A stretch of DNA of 64,000 nt from Cephalopachus bancanus (Eukaryota > Chordata > Mammalia > Primates > Tarsiidae), in contig JAPVLO010000001.1 of NCBI GenBank assembly GCA_027257055.1, positions 10,501,501 to 10,565,500 of the forward strand, in the 5' to 3' direction. Below the pieces are notes generated by a model. The model saw only the letters and a program-made list of their open reading frames with translations, did no database searches and was not told the DNA's origin. Positions within the stretch are counted from its first letter, which is position 1. Every line of letters starts with the position of its first letter. The translations under genes were made by a program, and so were the position numbers. Shown piece by piece: positions 44,130 through 55,414 of the stretch.

Positions 44130-44700
44130 ACCTTGAATCCGGTCATTGTTCTGTGACTTTAACACCCAAGAGGATGTCCAGTTCAATGCCTTGCATCAAG
44201 TTCCTTGACTAACTTCATTCCAACAAACCTTGACTCCTCTTGACTGTGCTTCTGCAATGAACTTCCATGACCCTATCCCTGGCTTCTGTGTCACTCAAAA
44301 TTATTACGTATTTGGAATCTTCAACTGAAACATTAAAATCTCTGGTTTGCCCTGTCTCTTCCTCTACCTCTCACTTCCTTCCTCTGATGACTCTGGACCT
44401 GTGACCTCATTTGGCAATCCTTTCCCTCACTCCTTTCTCATCCTTTACTTCCAGCCTCAGTTCCCTCTCACGTGAACAGTTCTGGCCATTCTTCTATGAG
44501 TCTCTCAGTTCTTCTCTGTCTGACCATATTCCCTGGGGTGGAAATTCCCAACCTTAGATCAGTTGTGCCTGACACTTCCTTTACACCACTCCAACATCAT
44601 GGCCTCCAACTTCAGCTGGCTACTCAGCAATATTTCCATTGTCCTCTCTTGAGACTTTGCTTCCAGCTGTCTTGCCATCCTGGATCAGTTCCCTGACTCT
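44130..44700 (+). pseudogene. Ancient LINE endonuclease fragment, probably L2/CR1 type
   Basis: At about 44153 the plus strand reads C-D-F-N followed by a stretch that aligns with the GDFN motif near the end of an apurinic-type LINE endonuclease; stops interrupt it soon after. The downstream CT-rich sequence (CCATATTCCCTGGGG, CCTCCAACTTCAGCTGGC) fits continued decay of the same element. The family is uncertain. Confidence 0.4.
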
Positions 44701-45084
44701 TCTCTGGATCAGTTCTACCTGAATTTTAGCTCTTTCTCAGGGATCCTGCTGATACGGCTACCATTTGTGGTGGGCTGAAAGGTAAGAGCTTGATGCTTCC
44801 TCTGCCATATCTTGTGTCTAAATATTTTCTTCTCTATCGTGGGCATTGGCTGCTGTTTTTTCTCTTTGCTTATTTGTTTTCTGTAGCTGCCATCTCCTGC
44901 AGGCTCCATGGACCCAGTTTACAGTCACGGACGTTTTCTTCTTCTTTTGTATGTGCTTAACTGGAAAACCGTATTTCCTTCCTTTTTTTTGTTTTTACAG
45001 TCTTTAATTTTGGATCCTCATATGGGACTTCACACTAAACTCTAGTAAGCGCCTAGACAGTGAAGTACAATGGGGCATCAATGG
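44701..45084. other. Unique intergenic DNA
   Basis: No repeat or gene recognised. Confidence 0.4.
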
Positions 45085-45375
45085 GTTTTTGTTTTTATTT
45101 TGAGTCAGAGTCTCACCCTTTGCTCAAATGAGTGCAGTAGCATGGTCACAGCTTACAGTCACCTCAATCTCTTGGGCTCAGGCAATCCTTCTGCCTCAGC
45201 TTCCTGAGGGGCTGTGACTACAGACCCTATCCAGCTAATTTTTTAATTTTTTGTAGAGATGAGGTCCTACTATACAGTCCAGGCTAGTCTTGAACTCATG
45301 GGCTTAGGTGATCCTCTTCCCAACTGGCCTCCCAAAGTGCTGGAATTACAAGAGTGAGCCACCACACCTCGCCCA
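45085..45375 (-). repeat. Alu dimer, antisense, older
   Basis: GAGTCAGAGTCTCACCC to CCACACCTCGCCC with linker TTTTTTAATTTTTTGTAG. A short right-monomer deletion is present. Confidence 0.92.
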
Positions 45376-45884
45376 TCTATGGTTTTTAATTGACCTTTCC
45401 ATTCACATTCCTTCATTCTCCTGTCAACCAAAGCCTCCTTTCTTTTTTACTATCTTCATCTTCTCCTACAAGGTGACCTCTGGCTTTCTACCTGGCCAAT
45501 TGAAGTGTCCAATCACTCCGACCTCAGTGATTGGACAGACTACTGCCCAAATCAGGTCAATCACCACTTTCCACAAAATTTTTGCTGGGATCATGAAGAG
45601 AAACCCTCTTCCTTCTTTCCGGTACCATGGACGGTATAGGCAGTACTAGACTAAGCCAGCCAGTGGTGGTCTTTGTCTCTAAGCCTGTCAGAGAAAAAGC
45701 AAAGCAGAAATAAACGTGAAATCCAAATATCTAATTCAAACCCCTTAAGCCAGGCTTTTACCCCTTGATCTTCAAATTTGCATAAGCCAATAAGTTTCCT
45801 TTCTTATTTATGTTCTTTTAGATTGAGTTTCTAAAACACACAATAGAAAGAAAATTCTCCAAACACCTTCTAAATTGCTTTTTA
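45376..45884. other. Unique intergenic DNA
   Basis: No repeat or exon recognised. Confidence 0.4.
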
Positions 45885-45897
45885 AAATTCTATTACC

Positions 45898-46183
45898 AAC
45901 CGACCTCCATGGCTCAGCCTGAAATCCTGTGCCTTTGGGAGGCTGAGGTGAGTGGATTGCCTGAGTCTGCGGGTTCGAGACCCTCCTGGGCAACTTGGCG
46001 AGACCTCATCTCTACAATAAATAAAAAATGAGCCGGGCGTGGTAGCGCGCGCCTGTCGTTCCAGTTACTTGGAAGGCTGAGGCGGAAGGATCACCGGAGC
46101 CCAGCGGGTCGAGGCTGTGGTGGCTGGGAGCAGCCACTGCACTACAGTCTGGGCGACAGAGTGAGACTCCAACTCAAAAAAAA
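45898..46183 (+). repeat. Young-type Alu with target-site duplication
   Basis: AAATTCTATTACC (45885-45897) and AAATTATATTACC (46184-46196) flank it. It has CTACAATAAATAAAAAATGAGCC and GGTAGCGCGCGCC wording. Confidence 0.95.
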
Positions 46184-46199
46184 AAATTATATTACCCAG

Positions 46200-46372
46200 G
46201 CCTAGTGTGGTGGCTCACTGGGAGGTTGAATGATTGGTTGAGGCCAGGAGTTCAAGACCAGCCTGGACAACTTACTGAGGCTCTTGCCTCTGCAAAAAAG
46301 TTGAATAATTAGCCATTAAATAATTAGCCAAGCAAGTACCTAATAATAATTAGGTACATGTCTGTAATCCTC
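46200..46372 (+). repeat. Degraded old Alu fragment
   Basis: GGCCTAGTGTGGTGGCTCAC, GAGGCCAGGAGTTCAAGACCAGCCTGG and TGCAAAAAAG survive with large gaps. An AATAATTAGCC motif is locally repeated, and the right monomer is nearly gone. Confidence 0.75.
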
Positions 46373-46375
46373 AAT

Positions 46376-46617
46376 GCAGTATGGGCAGGTGTGCTTGTAA
46401 AATCACACGTTATGAAATAGGCAAGCGCCTTGAAAGAATCTCCAAAAATAAAAAATAAAAAATCCACTGAAGTCGAATGCAGACTCTCACACCAATGCTA
46501 TTCTGGCTGGTATGCTGATGCCAATGGGTTCCTAGAACATTTACCTAGCAGGAGAAGCCTGTACTACAAGGGGCCCTCCCTCTAAAATATAATTCTGGGT
46601 TTTTTGGCTCTCTTGTA
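46376..46617 (-). mobile_element. Deleted mariner, family A, copy 2 (truncated)
   Basis: It aligns with 19225-19467: GCAGTATGGGCAGGTGTGC, TTCCTAGAACATTTACCTAG, GTACTACAAGGGGCCCTCCCTC. It shares with copy 1 the same join between the 5' non-coding part and the late transposase region. Its left side stops in the old Alu, and its terminal repeat on the right is followed at once by an Alu. Confidence 0.82.
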
Positions 46618-46622
46618 TTTTT

Positions 46623-46913
46623 TTTTTTTTTTTTTTTAGTTGGAGTCTCACTCTGTCGCCCAGACTGGAATGCAGTGGCCGCTCCCGGCCACCGCAGCAT
46701 CGACCTGCTGGGCTCCGGCGATCCTTCCGCCTCAGCCCTCTGAGTAGCCGGAATTACAGGCGCACGCTACTACGGCCGGCTAATTTTTTATTTATTGTAG
46801 AGATGAGGTCTCACCAAGTTGCCCAGGCGGGTCTCGAACCCTCAGGCTCAGGCAATCCACTCACCTCAGCCTCCCAAAAGCGCAGGATTACAGGCTGAGC
46901 CACCGAGTCCAGC
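46623..46913 (-). repeat. Young-type Alu at the end of the mariner copy, antisense
   Basis: A long poly(T) then full dimer to CCGAGTCCAGC. TGTATTTT on both sides (from 46615 and from 46914) is a probable duplication, partly merged with the T tract. It entered beside the mariner terminal repeat. Confidence 0.93.
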
Positions 46914-46920
46914 TGTATTT

Positions 46921-47560
46921 TTATTTAGAGTATCCATAGACTACCCTATCATGCTCCTATCGACTTGAAGTCTCTCCTCATGGTTCTTTGTTCTACCTTT
47001 TAAGTTGTGTAACTTGTCTTGCCGAGAGTCAAAACAGGATCTGAAATACTTATCTTTTTCAGTTGATATTACTGATATATGCATCAAGTCTAGAATCTGT
47101 ATGTTTCTTATTTCTAGTTTTTTTCAAGAATAATCAGAAAGTTTTACCATATTGATAGTCTCCAATTTGCTTCCTACAATACTCCTGCATTTATTCACAT
47201 TTTATTTAGTTAATAATTGTATATATTAGTGTTTCTTAAAGTATAAGACTCTAGTTCTGCAAGCAATTTAAGGTACCATGGGACAAGATGTTTCCTACAT
47301 TTGATTTCTTCTTTTTTTCTCTTTTTGGCAACCATATTATACTTTTGTCTCAAGTTCAGTCAAAACAAAATGTCTCCAACAGGTCTTGCCCACTGTTTGA
47401 ATTCAATTCATGTTTCACTTATCACTTTTTTTTACAGTATATTAGTTACCTCTAAATTTCATAAACTATATAAATTATAGTATTTCTCATTTATGACATA
47501 AAAAAAGCTTTTTATATGCTTAAAACAAATGTATAACCTGTTTATATTTCATCATATATG

Positions 47561-47591
<31 letters not shown>

Positions 47592-48130
47592 TGCTATATA
47601 TACAATTTCCCAGCGCGTGGAATAATTTGAAATGAAGCCACAAACTATAAGCACTAGTTACGGGATTAAAATAATGCTATTTTTATTGCAATTGCACACT
47701 TTTGAGACCACATGTGAGCTCAAAGACACTTAGCGATAAAATCCAAATGAAATTTCTGGGCAACTCAGCAACTCGGCAGGTTCCAGTAGAGAATGCATTT
47801 GGCAAATGTTAAAAGTCAGCCACTGTCAGGAACTAAAATTTACCTTTCATGCTGCCCTCCCGCCAGGGAGCTGACAGTAAGGTCAAAGGCAAAGCAGAGC
47901 ATGTAGTCATCAAGTCAGGAGGCTGTGCATCACCAGGCCATTGCCGGACACTGATGTTGACTCCACCCATGCACCAATTAAATTCACCTCACTGGCACAC
48001 TGAAAATGTCTTCCACCTAAATTACATACTTTTGCATATTAAAATCTCATGTGCAAATAACTCAGTAAGGTTCATTTATTTAACTGAATGCTTAAAGGGG
48101 ATAATTTAACTCTCAGCAAACTGAGATGCT
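46921..48130. other. AT-rich intergenic DNA
   Basis: Contains a self-complementary TA/TATG run at about 47552-47598. No gene or named repeat recognised. Confidence 0.45.
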
Positions 48131-48131
48131 C

Positions 48132-48133
<2 letters not shown>

Positions 48134-48190
<57 letters not shown>

Positions 48191-48195
48191 ACACT
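48134..48195. repeat. (CA)n microsatellite
   Basis: About 25 CA units before a TACA interruption. A short second CA run is at 48273-48284. The 192-codon plus frame across it and the next Alu is not coding. Confidence 0.98.
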
Positions 48196-48393
48196 CATAT
48201 ATATGTATGTATCTATGTTCATTTGTCGTATCTGAATATTCACATTCTGTTGATGGACATTATAAAACTTATACACACACACATAATAATTTGTTATTTA
48301 CCTGTTTCTGGTCTAAACTTCCTTGTGAATCCCTTTAGGATGGTTATGGCAAAGTATTTTAAATTCCCAGTAAAAGTTTTAAAACTTTTTTTG

Positions 48394-48681
48394 TTTTTGT
48401 TTTTTTGTAGAGTCTCACTGTGTTACCCAGGCTGGAGTGCAGTGGCACACTCATGGCCCCCCAGCATCAACTGGGCTCCAACGATCTCTCCACCTCAGCC
48501 TTCCAAGAAGCTGGAACTACAGGTGTGTGCTACCATGCCCGATAAATTTTTTAATTTATTTATTGTAGAGATGAGGTCTCACCAAGTTGCCCAGGCTGGC
48601 CTTGAACCCACATTCTCAGGCAATTCACTCACCTCAGCCTCCCAAAGTGCTGGGATTACAGGCTGAGCCACTGAGCCCAGC
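48394..48681 (-). repeat. Alu dimer, antisense
   Basis: TTTTTTTGTAGAGTCTCACTG to CACTGAGCCCAGC with TTTAATTTATTTATTGTAG linker, an intermediate form towards the young family. Confidence 0.93.
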
Positions 48682-49205
48682 TGTGATTTTTTAAAAAGTC
48701 GCTTCTTGGTTAACTCAGTCTCTTGTTTCTAATGCTCAGGTTTGACTTTTTAATTTTTAACAATACTTATTATTGTAAGGGATCTACATAACCTTTCTTT
48801 CCAAGTTAGCATTTGGGGAAAGTGAACAACTCTCTGTCCTATGTATGGTAGAGACATGAGTCTCAAGTCCAGGCTTGGGTTTTATATTGTTCCTGCATCC
48901 TTGGATGGGCCATGCCACACCTAGACTAAGACTACCCCTTGACATGCCTGATCATTATAAGAAGCTGGTATCAGCTGCTGGAGTCCACTTCTGAAAAATC
49001 TGTTTCTCTCAGCATTGGCCACAACCAGGGTTTTCAATCTTCCCTGCTGAGTCTCACTTTGCCCTTGCTGGAGTATAACATCTGTGGGTCTCAATAGAGC
49101 CCTCCACTGGCCTCTGGCTTGGGCATTCTACTTTTGGCTTCAAGGGGGCAACCCATCCCTCCTGAAGGAATCTTCTTACAGCCCTTCTAGGTCTTCACTT
49201 CATTT
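48682..49205. other. Unique intergenic DNA
   Basis: No repeat or exon recognised. Confidence 0.4.
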
Positions 49206-49209
49206 TATA

Positions 49210-49474
49210 TTTTTTTTAGAGACAGAGTCTCACTCTGTTGCCCAGGTTGGACTGCAGTTTTGTGATCACAGCTGGCTGCATCCTCAACTCCTGGGCTCAA
49301 GTGATCCTCCTGCCTCAGTTTCCTGAGTAGCTGGAACTATAGGTGTACTCCACCACACTTGGCTAATTTTAATTTTTTTGTAAAGGCAGGGTCTTGCTCT
49401 GTTGTCCAGGCTGGTCTCGAGTTCCTGGTCTCAAGTGATCCTCCCACCTGGGCCTCTGACAGTGCTGGGATTAT
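49210..49474 (-). repeat. Old Alu, antisense
   Basis: GAGACAGAGTCTCACTCTGTTGCC to GTGCTGGGATTATTG. The last 15-20 bases of the left monomer are missing. It resembles the ancestral Alu more than the young family. Confidence 0.92.
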
Positions 49475-49904
49475 TGTTGCCCAGAGTCTTTGTCTGCTGC
49501 TTTTTACATCCCTTATAGAGAATTCTCCATGATTTCTAGATCCTTGTAGCTTCTATCCTCTTGTTCCCCATGCTGTTGCAGGAATATTGTGCAGTACAGA
49601 CTCCTTCCAGGGACCAAAATGGGAAGCAGGGGAAGAGACCTCTAGATTAAGCAACAGACTCTACATAGCTGGGGTGTTTCTACCTCACTCCCTCAAGGCT
49701 GAACTCTATGTGAATTCCCTACACCAGGCTTCTTGCTTTCTTCCTTCATTTCCTCCACTGCTTCATAAGAGCCTCTCTTTGCCCCTCCTGTCTGGCAGAA
49801 ACGCCACCATGTCATCTCCTTCTACATTTCCTTGGTTTTAGGTAGTACCTTTCCCCCCTTTTAAAATTCCTATTTGAGCACCTTTTAAAAAAGGTTATTT
49901 TATT

Positions 49905-49965
49905 TGTATTTTAAAGATGTAGGGTAACATTCAGGGCTAGGTATACAAATGGTCATCATACCTTT
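49905..49965 (-). repeat. Possible L1 3' tail fragment, antisense
   Basis: TGTAGGGTAACATTCAGGGCTAGGTATACA resembles the tail at 19620-19660 (GTGGGGTACAGTTAAGGGTTAGGTATACA). Short, so tentative. Confidence 0.4.
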
Positions 49966-49979
49966 TTTCCCTTCCTGTA

Positions 49980-50512
49980 ACACTGAGTTTAGAGCTTAGT
50001 CTTTTCTGTTTCCTTCAAGAAAATATTGACTGCGTATCTTCAGTGATACTATTTTACAGCCAAATTAAATATACACTTTCCACAAACATAAAATGGATAT
50101 CAAAGCATATGCCAAATTTAAATGCTGAACCAAAGTCCGTTTTTCAGAATTCAGCAGTCAATCAAAATTCTGCACCAGAATCACCAGTCTATGATTTCAA
50201 ATAGCTGAGGATCTTTTCAGTAACTGGAACAAAATCCTCTCGATATGTGATAATGGTTTCCACATAAAGCCCTTTTGGGGGTTCAGAAATTTCACTGTGT
50301 TTCATTCGTTGAGACATCTTTTTGCTCGACTTCATCAGCTGCCAGCTTGCCTTTTTTTCTGCTGAAAAAAACATTGAGCCCAACTAGGTCCAGGTGCCGA
50401 CCTCGTAGACCATGGGCATGCACCAGTTCCAGAAAGAGGCCTGGTTGGGAAGCATGGAGATGCCGACAAAGGGCTCCTGAGCTTTGTCATCTTCATCTTC
50501 TTCTTCTATTTT
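49980..50512 (-). pseudogene. Candidate processed pseudogene, parent unknown
   Basis: On the minus strand an acidic stretch (EEEDEDD) is followed by ordinary-looking protein sequence and a 64-codon open end (50189-50383) closing in ...KILSYLKS and a stop, then sequence that looks like a 3' UTR. A stop falls upstream at the Trp-Thr-stop before LGSMFF. No introns are visible. The 5' side is cut by the Alu at 50515. I do not recognise the parent, and no poly(A) tail or target-site duplication could be defined, so it may also be a decayed exon of a real gene or chance. Confidence 0.35.
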
Positions 50513-50514
50513 TG

Positions 50515-50801
50515 CTTTTTTTGAGTTGGACTCTCACTCTGTCACCCAGGCTGGAATGTAGTGGCACGCTCCCAGCCACCGCAGCCTCGACCCACTGGGC
50601 TCCAGCGATCCTTCCACCTCAGCCTTCCAAGTAGCTGGAACTACAGGCATGCGCTGCCACGTCTAGCTAATTTTTGATTTATTGTAGAGACGATATCTCA
50701 CCAAGTTGCTCAGGTTGGTCTCGAACCCACGGGCTCAGGCAATCCATTCACCTTGGACTCCCAAAGTGCTGAGATTACAGGCTGAGCCACCGAGCCCGGA
50801 C
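50515..50801 (-). repeat. Young-type Alu, antisense
   Basis: GAGTTGGACTCTCACTCTG to CCACCGAGCCCGGAC. It sits at the 5' edge of the candidate pseudogene. Confidence 0.94.
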
Positions 50802-51190
50802 AAGCTTCGTCTTAATAGTGAACAAGGTGCAGAGAATTTACTTTGTAAGGATAATTAAAATACATTACTTTCATATTTTCAAAATGTGGTCTGATTTTAC
50901 TCTATGACATCATGCATTTTAGAGGCCTCTGTCCTGTGTTCATCACGTGCGAGTGTAAGCACGTCTTGAGACTTTCTTTCAAGTCATCATTCACTAATGT
51001 CTATACCATTCAGTTCATAAGGTGACATTTCCTTAGCACACCCTTCCTGAGATCACCCCACGCCTCTTTCCTTATTATTTGCCTCTCTAGGCAAGGCCTT
51101 CCATTTTGGGTTCAGATCTGCCCTATGATTAAGAAAGGCAAAATAAAGACAGGGCTAGAAAAAATATTTCCTGTTATAAATTGTTGCTAA
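50802..51190. other. Unique intergenic DNA
   Basis: 51000-51120 (CATTTCCTTAGCACACCCTTCCTGAGATCACCCC) resembles the tail of an old L2-type repeat. No gene. Confidence 0.3.
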
Positions 51191-51194
51191 TTGT

Positions 51195-51385
51195 GGGAAC
51201 TAAGAAAAATTACTTAATGTTGCTGTGCTTCAGTTTTTTTGTCTTTAGTCATGGGTATAATAACGGGGGTTGTGACAGTAAGATGAGGTAATGCATATAG
51301 CATGCTTATAGATGAATACCTGGCGTGTGATCAATATTCTGTACATTTCAGCGAATATTGTGATAAACTCAAAGAATTTCAGGTA
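51195..51385 (+). repeat. MIR-type SINE
   Basis: GAAAAATTACTTAATGTTGCTGTGCTTCAGTTTTTTTGTC, GGTATAATAACGGGGGTTGTG and AGATGAGGTAATGCATATAG, in pieces, follow MIR order with the head missing. Confidence 0.75.
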
Positions 51386-51815
51386 GGGAAAAGTGGTAGG
51401 TACAACCTTGCAGTGTTTGAAGTCTTCTTTATTGTTCCTGTTAAATATTTATACAACTTCTCCTTGAATGCCGCAAGCAAAAGGAGACTCAATACCTTCG
51501 AAGGTAAAGCATGTTATCATTGGAGAGCTCGGGACATTGTAATGTTCTCCTTTCTCTTAAGTAAATAGCCATGTCTCTAAAATGCCTATTCATTATTCCT
51601 AGAATTGCCTCTTGGAATAAATAATAAATTAAATTTATTTAGAATAAATTTAATTCTACTTTTATTAGAGAGTCCTTTCAATATTTGAGGATGATCAGGG
51701 TGCCTGTTTCCTGTTCATATTATATTCCCTATGAACCGGAAGCCATGTATCTCTACCTGGTCCTCCTATTATATAGTTTTGAGTCCCCAGAACATCTAGC
51801 TATGGATGGTCGTAT
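51386..51815. other. Unique intergenic DNA
   Basis: No repeat or exon recognised. The AAATTTATTTAGAATAAATTTAATT stretch near 51630 is locally repetitive. Confidence 0.45.
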
Positions 51816-51827
51816 AAGCTTTCCTTA

Positions 51828-52122
51828 TGGTTAGGCTCGGTGGCTCAGTCTGTAATCCCGCGCTTTGGGAGGCCGAGGTGAGTGAATTGCCTGAACCCGC
51901 AGGTTCGAGACCTGCCCGGGCAACTTGGCGAGACCTTATCTCTACAATAAATCAAAAATTAGCCGGAGTTGGTAGCGCGCAACTGTAGGTCCAGCTACTT
52001 GGAAGAGTGAGGCGAAAGGATCGCCGGAGCCCAGCAGGTCGAGGCTGCAGTGGCCGGGATCATGCCACTGCACTCCAATCTGGGTGACAGAGTGAGATTC
52101 CAACTCAAAAAAAAAAAAAAAA
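51828..52122 (+). repeat. Young-type Alu with perfect target-site duplication
   Basis: AAGCTTTCCTTA at 51816-51827 and 52123-52134. Its B-box stem is GCAGG-TTCGAGA-CCTGC (51899-51915), a paired change relative to GCGGG/CCCGC. Confidence 0.97.
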
Positions 52123-52549
52123 AAGCTTTCCTTACTCCAGCAAGATCCCATTATCCTGTCAACAAATGGATTAGAAGCAACTATTTATGTTACTTAAAGT
52201 TAGAGAACAGACAACTCCTTTAACACTTTGACAATCCTAGTCCACCTGCAAGGATGGCAATTCCTTTCTCACCCAATGCCATGTACAAATTATATGCTCT
52301 GTAGCTGAGAATTTTCCAAACTGTGTTAACCCTTTAAGCACCAAATGTTTGGGGGGTACCTATTCCTTCATTTTGCGGGTGTAATTTACATACTTTCCCA
52401 ATTCTAAAATCTCATGGTAGGTTCTTTCAGTGCATACAGAGTGATAGAATACATACATAATCCTTTCCAAACCTAACAGTTTAAAAATCTGAAAAGCAGG
52501 GGTGACTCATTCATCCAAATCATTGTAGAGACTGGCAGTAGTGATAAAT

Positions 52550-52693
52550 GCTTTTTTGTTTTCTGTTTTTTATAGAGACAGAGTTTTGTTATGTTGCCCA
52601 GGCTGGTCTTGAACTCCTGGTCTCAATCTCAAGATCCTTCAATCTTGGCCTCCCAAAGTGTTGGGATTATAGGCATGAGTCACCACATGGCCC
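52550..52693 (-). repeat. Alu left-monomer fragment, antisense, old
   Basis: TATAGAGACAGAGTTTTGTTATGTTGCCCAGGCTGG to GTGTTGGGATTATAGGCATGAG. No right monomer. Confidence 0.85.
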
Positions 52694-53585
52694 ACGATCT
52701 ATGTCAATTAGAATTACTCTGAGAATGCACCATGAGCTCAGAGGAAAGGAGATCATCTCAGGCAGGAGTGAGCAGTGAGGACCCCATGGTCAAGAAGGAA
52801 GAGAGAATGACCCTTCGAAATGACTAGAGCTTTAACAGGTGAAATGTCAATAACAACATTAGAGAAGAAACTGCATTGAAGAGCTGGAGGGAGAGGTGTG
52901 TACAAGAAAATGAGGGAGCACAGAGGGAGATCAGGAAGCGGGAAACAGCAGACTTCCATCCATTAATAAAAATGAAAGTGGTTGTAGTGTTGAACAATAG
53001 CAACTCATTTTAGGCCTGATGGTGTATATAGACTATTGGTACAGAAAAGAGAAAAGCAAATTGACAACACAAACCAATGCATGAATGATAATTTTGGTAG
53101 TTCAGTAAGGGAAAGATGCAAAATTCAATGAGAATATAAAAGAGTAAATCCTGTGGGATCAGGGATGGCTTCCTGGTGTTGACATTTAAGCTAGAAAGTA
53201 ACAGGAGTTTGTCAGGTGATATGGATGGTGAAAATTAAGAAATTCACATGAAATGGTATGGATAAAAGACTGGAGGTAGGATGGAGCATGTCTCAATGGA
53301 GGCAACTAGAGTGGTTAGAGTTCAGAAAGTAAAGAGGAGAAAAATAAGAGATAAGGGAGAGAGATCTGATTTTTTATGTGAACCCTAAGAGTAATAGAGT
53401 TGACTGGCTTTCAGCAGACACTGACAGGGTCAGATATGCATTTTAAAAATATATTGCCTTGGGAATGAGTTGGAGAAACACAATGAATTTGCCATTAGAG
53501 AAGACGAGTTTGTCTAGAGAATGAGTGTTGCACCATGAAAAGATTGCCTGACATTGAACCTTTAAAAACTCTAAATGTCAGAGAA
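52694..53585. other. Intergenic DNA, partly ancient repeat
   Basis: 53160-53470 (GGGATGGCTTCCTGGTGTTGACATTTAAGC, GTAACAGGAGTTTGTCAGG, GACAGGGTCAGATATGCATTTTAAAAA) is a degraded L2-like old repeat read in antisense. The rest is unique. Confidence 0.4.
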
Positions 53586-53653
53586 CAGAAGACTCTGAGA
53601 GACTGTAGAACATGAAGATCAGAAGACTCTGAGAGACTGTAGAACATGAAGAT
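53586..53653 (+). repeat. Perfect 34 bp tandem duplication
   Basis: The unit beginning CAGAAGACTCTGAGAGACTG occurs twice with no mismatch (53586-53619, 53620-53653). Confidence 0.98.
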
Positions 53654-54310
53654 CAAACACTTCCATCAGTGAGGTCAAGCCATAACTATGACCTCTTGTT
53701 CCAACTCAAATACAACCTTCCTAAAGAAAACTTTCCAAATCCATGAAGCTAAGAGTCACCTCTTCATCTTCTACCATGGCCACAATATTTATATATTTTT
53801 TCCTTTTCCTTCTTAAGGCCCTTGCATTTTCTAGCCTGAAATGCAATTTGTTAACAAACATATCATTTCTACAGACAATCAGCTTTCAAATGTCAGAATC
53901 TAATTTTTATTCATCTTTGAATCACCCAAAGAACTAAACAGATATATGTCCACATAGTGAGTACTCAGTTTACATGGAATAGAAGAGATGCCCAATTTGT
54001 GTAAAAGGAAAATGAATGGTCAAGTTATGCACAAGAAGGATTGCTAAGGAGACAGACCACATACCTAGTACAGAACTACTGTGGTGGATATTTTGGGGGA
54101 AAAAAGAAAAAGATTAATGACAATAGAAACAAGAGGAAGAGATGGATTTGAAGGACAAAGAGACACTGACAGAGTTAGATGATCTTATCTAATTGTGTAA
54201 TTTAAATGCACGTATATACTGATGATTCCATTATTCACATATCCTGCCTTTGCCTTTCTTTTGAGTTCCCAACTTATGATTCTCCTATCCTCAGTTTTTC
54301 TCTTCCTCTA

Positions 54311-54340
54311 TGGAATCTCCAATCATGGAATCTCCAATCA
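54311..54340 (+). repeat. 15 bp tandem duplication
   Basis: TGGAATCTCCAATCA occurs twice head to tail, then TGGA. Confidence 0.98.
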
Positions 54341-54479
54341 TGGATTGCTCAGGAATCATATTTGTTTAATGACTTTATCACATCTTCTCTGGTTTCATGC
54401 TGAGCCCATAACCAAGCCTGGTTCTACATTTAGGCCACACCCTATATTACCTTTTCTCACCACCTTCCTCTCCAGGTAC

Positions 54480-54700
54480 CTTATCTGTTACTTTTTATTT
54501 GCAGTAACACAGATGTCTCCTGACTGGCTGCTTTCTCTTTGTCTTTTTACAGTCCATTCTCTAAATGGGCAGCCAGTGATCTTTTATAAACCTAAGTCCG
54601 AAAGTATCATTCCACTGTGTGAAACCTTCCCAAGACTGCCACTGCTCAGAAAATAAATCCTAAGAGCCTCACTTGGCCCCTGCCTACCTCTCTGACTTCT
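54480..54700 (+). repeat. Ancient L2-like repeat fragment
   Basis: CAGCCAGTGATCTTTTATAAACC, AAGTATCATTCCACTG and CACTTGGCCCCTGCCTACCTCTC match, in order, the old 'gtcactcccctgcttaaaacc ... ctggcccctgcctacctctcc' repeat. A (CT)n follows at 54711-54742. Confidence 0.55.
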
Positions 54701-54742
54701 TTGGAATCTTTCCTCTCTCTCTCTCTCCCTCTCTTTCTCTCT

Positions 54743-55410
54743 CACATATCATTTTTTGATTGAAGGTTCTGCTACTCATTGAGTATAGACTGAAATAAAC
54801 AAGCAAGTGAGATTTAGTAGAAAGAAGACAATTTAGTTTCAAAAGCCAGTAGATGGGGAAATGACAAATCTCATGTCTCAACAAAACCATTTCAAAATTT
54901 TAGGCGGAGAATAAGGAATTTTAAAGGGAAAAAATGGAATGAGGACTATCTGGAAGCAGCACAAGGAACAGATCTTACTTCCATGGTTATCTTGTCCACT
55001 TGGAGAGCTGGTCAATGCTGTCTCAATTGTGGCCAGGTAGTAGATAAACCACCCTCATGTGACTTCTAAACAATGGAGAATTCTGCCGTGGGGTCTCCAT
55101 ACTCTGTTATTCCTAAGTCAGATTCTAGCGTTTCTCAAGTGAGTACACAACTGAATTAGAAAGAAAAAAATCTTTAAGCGGTAGACTACGAGAAAACAAA
55201 TAGGCTTAAAATCATTTCTAAAAAGCTAAAATAGAAATTCATGGTTACAATATCACCCTCCAACCAGCCCTTCTCAACTGGGGTTCTTTGAACGAGTGAC
55301 TTGCTCTAATGCTACATTGATGATGAAAATTGGGCCTAAGATGTGCATAGCTTTATCAGCAACACTGGTGATTATGATCCAGGGCACAGTGCACAGGCTT
55401 TAGACCTGTT
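54743..55410. other. Unique or unrecognised intergenic DNA
   Basis: 55265-55400 (CCCTTCTCAACTGGGGTTC) may be the end of an old hAT-type element. Otherwise nothing recognised. Confidence 0.35.
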
Positions 55411-55414
55411 GTAT

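Noticed and set aside
47552..47598. TA-rich palindrome considered as a replication origin or transposon end
   Set aside because: It is explained by a simple TA/TATG microsatellite, with no terminal repeat or target duplication.
48088..48666. 192-codon open frame, the longest in the window
   Set aside because: It reads through a CA microsatellite (poly His-Thr) and an antisense Alu, so it is not a gene.
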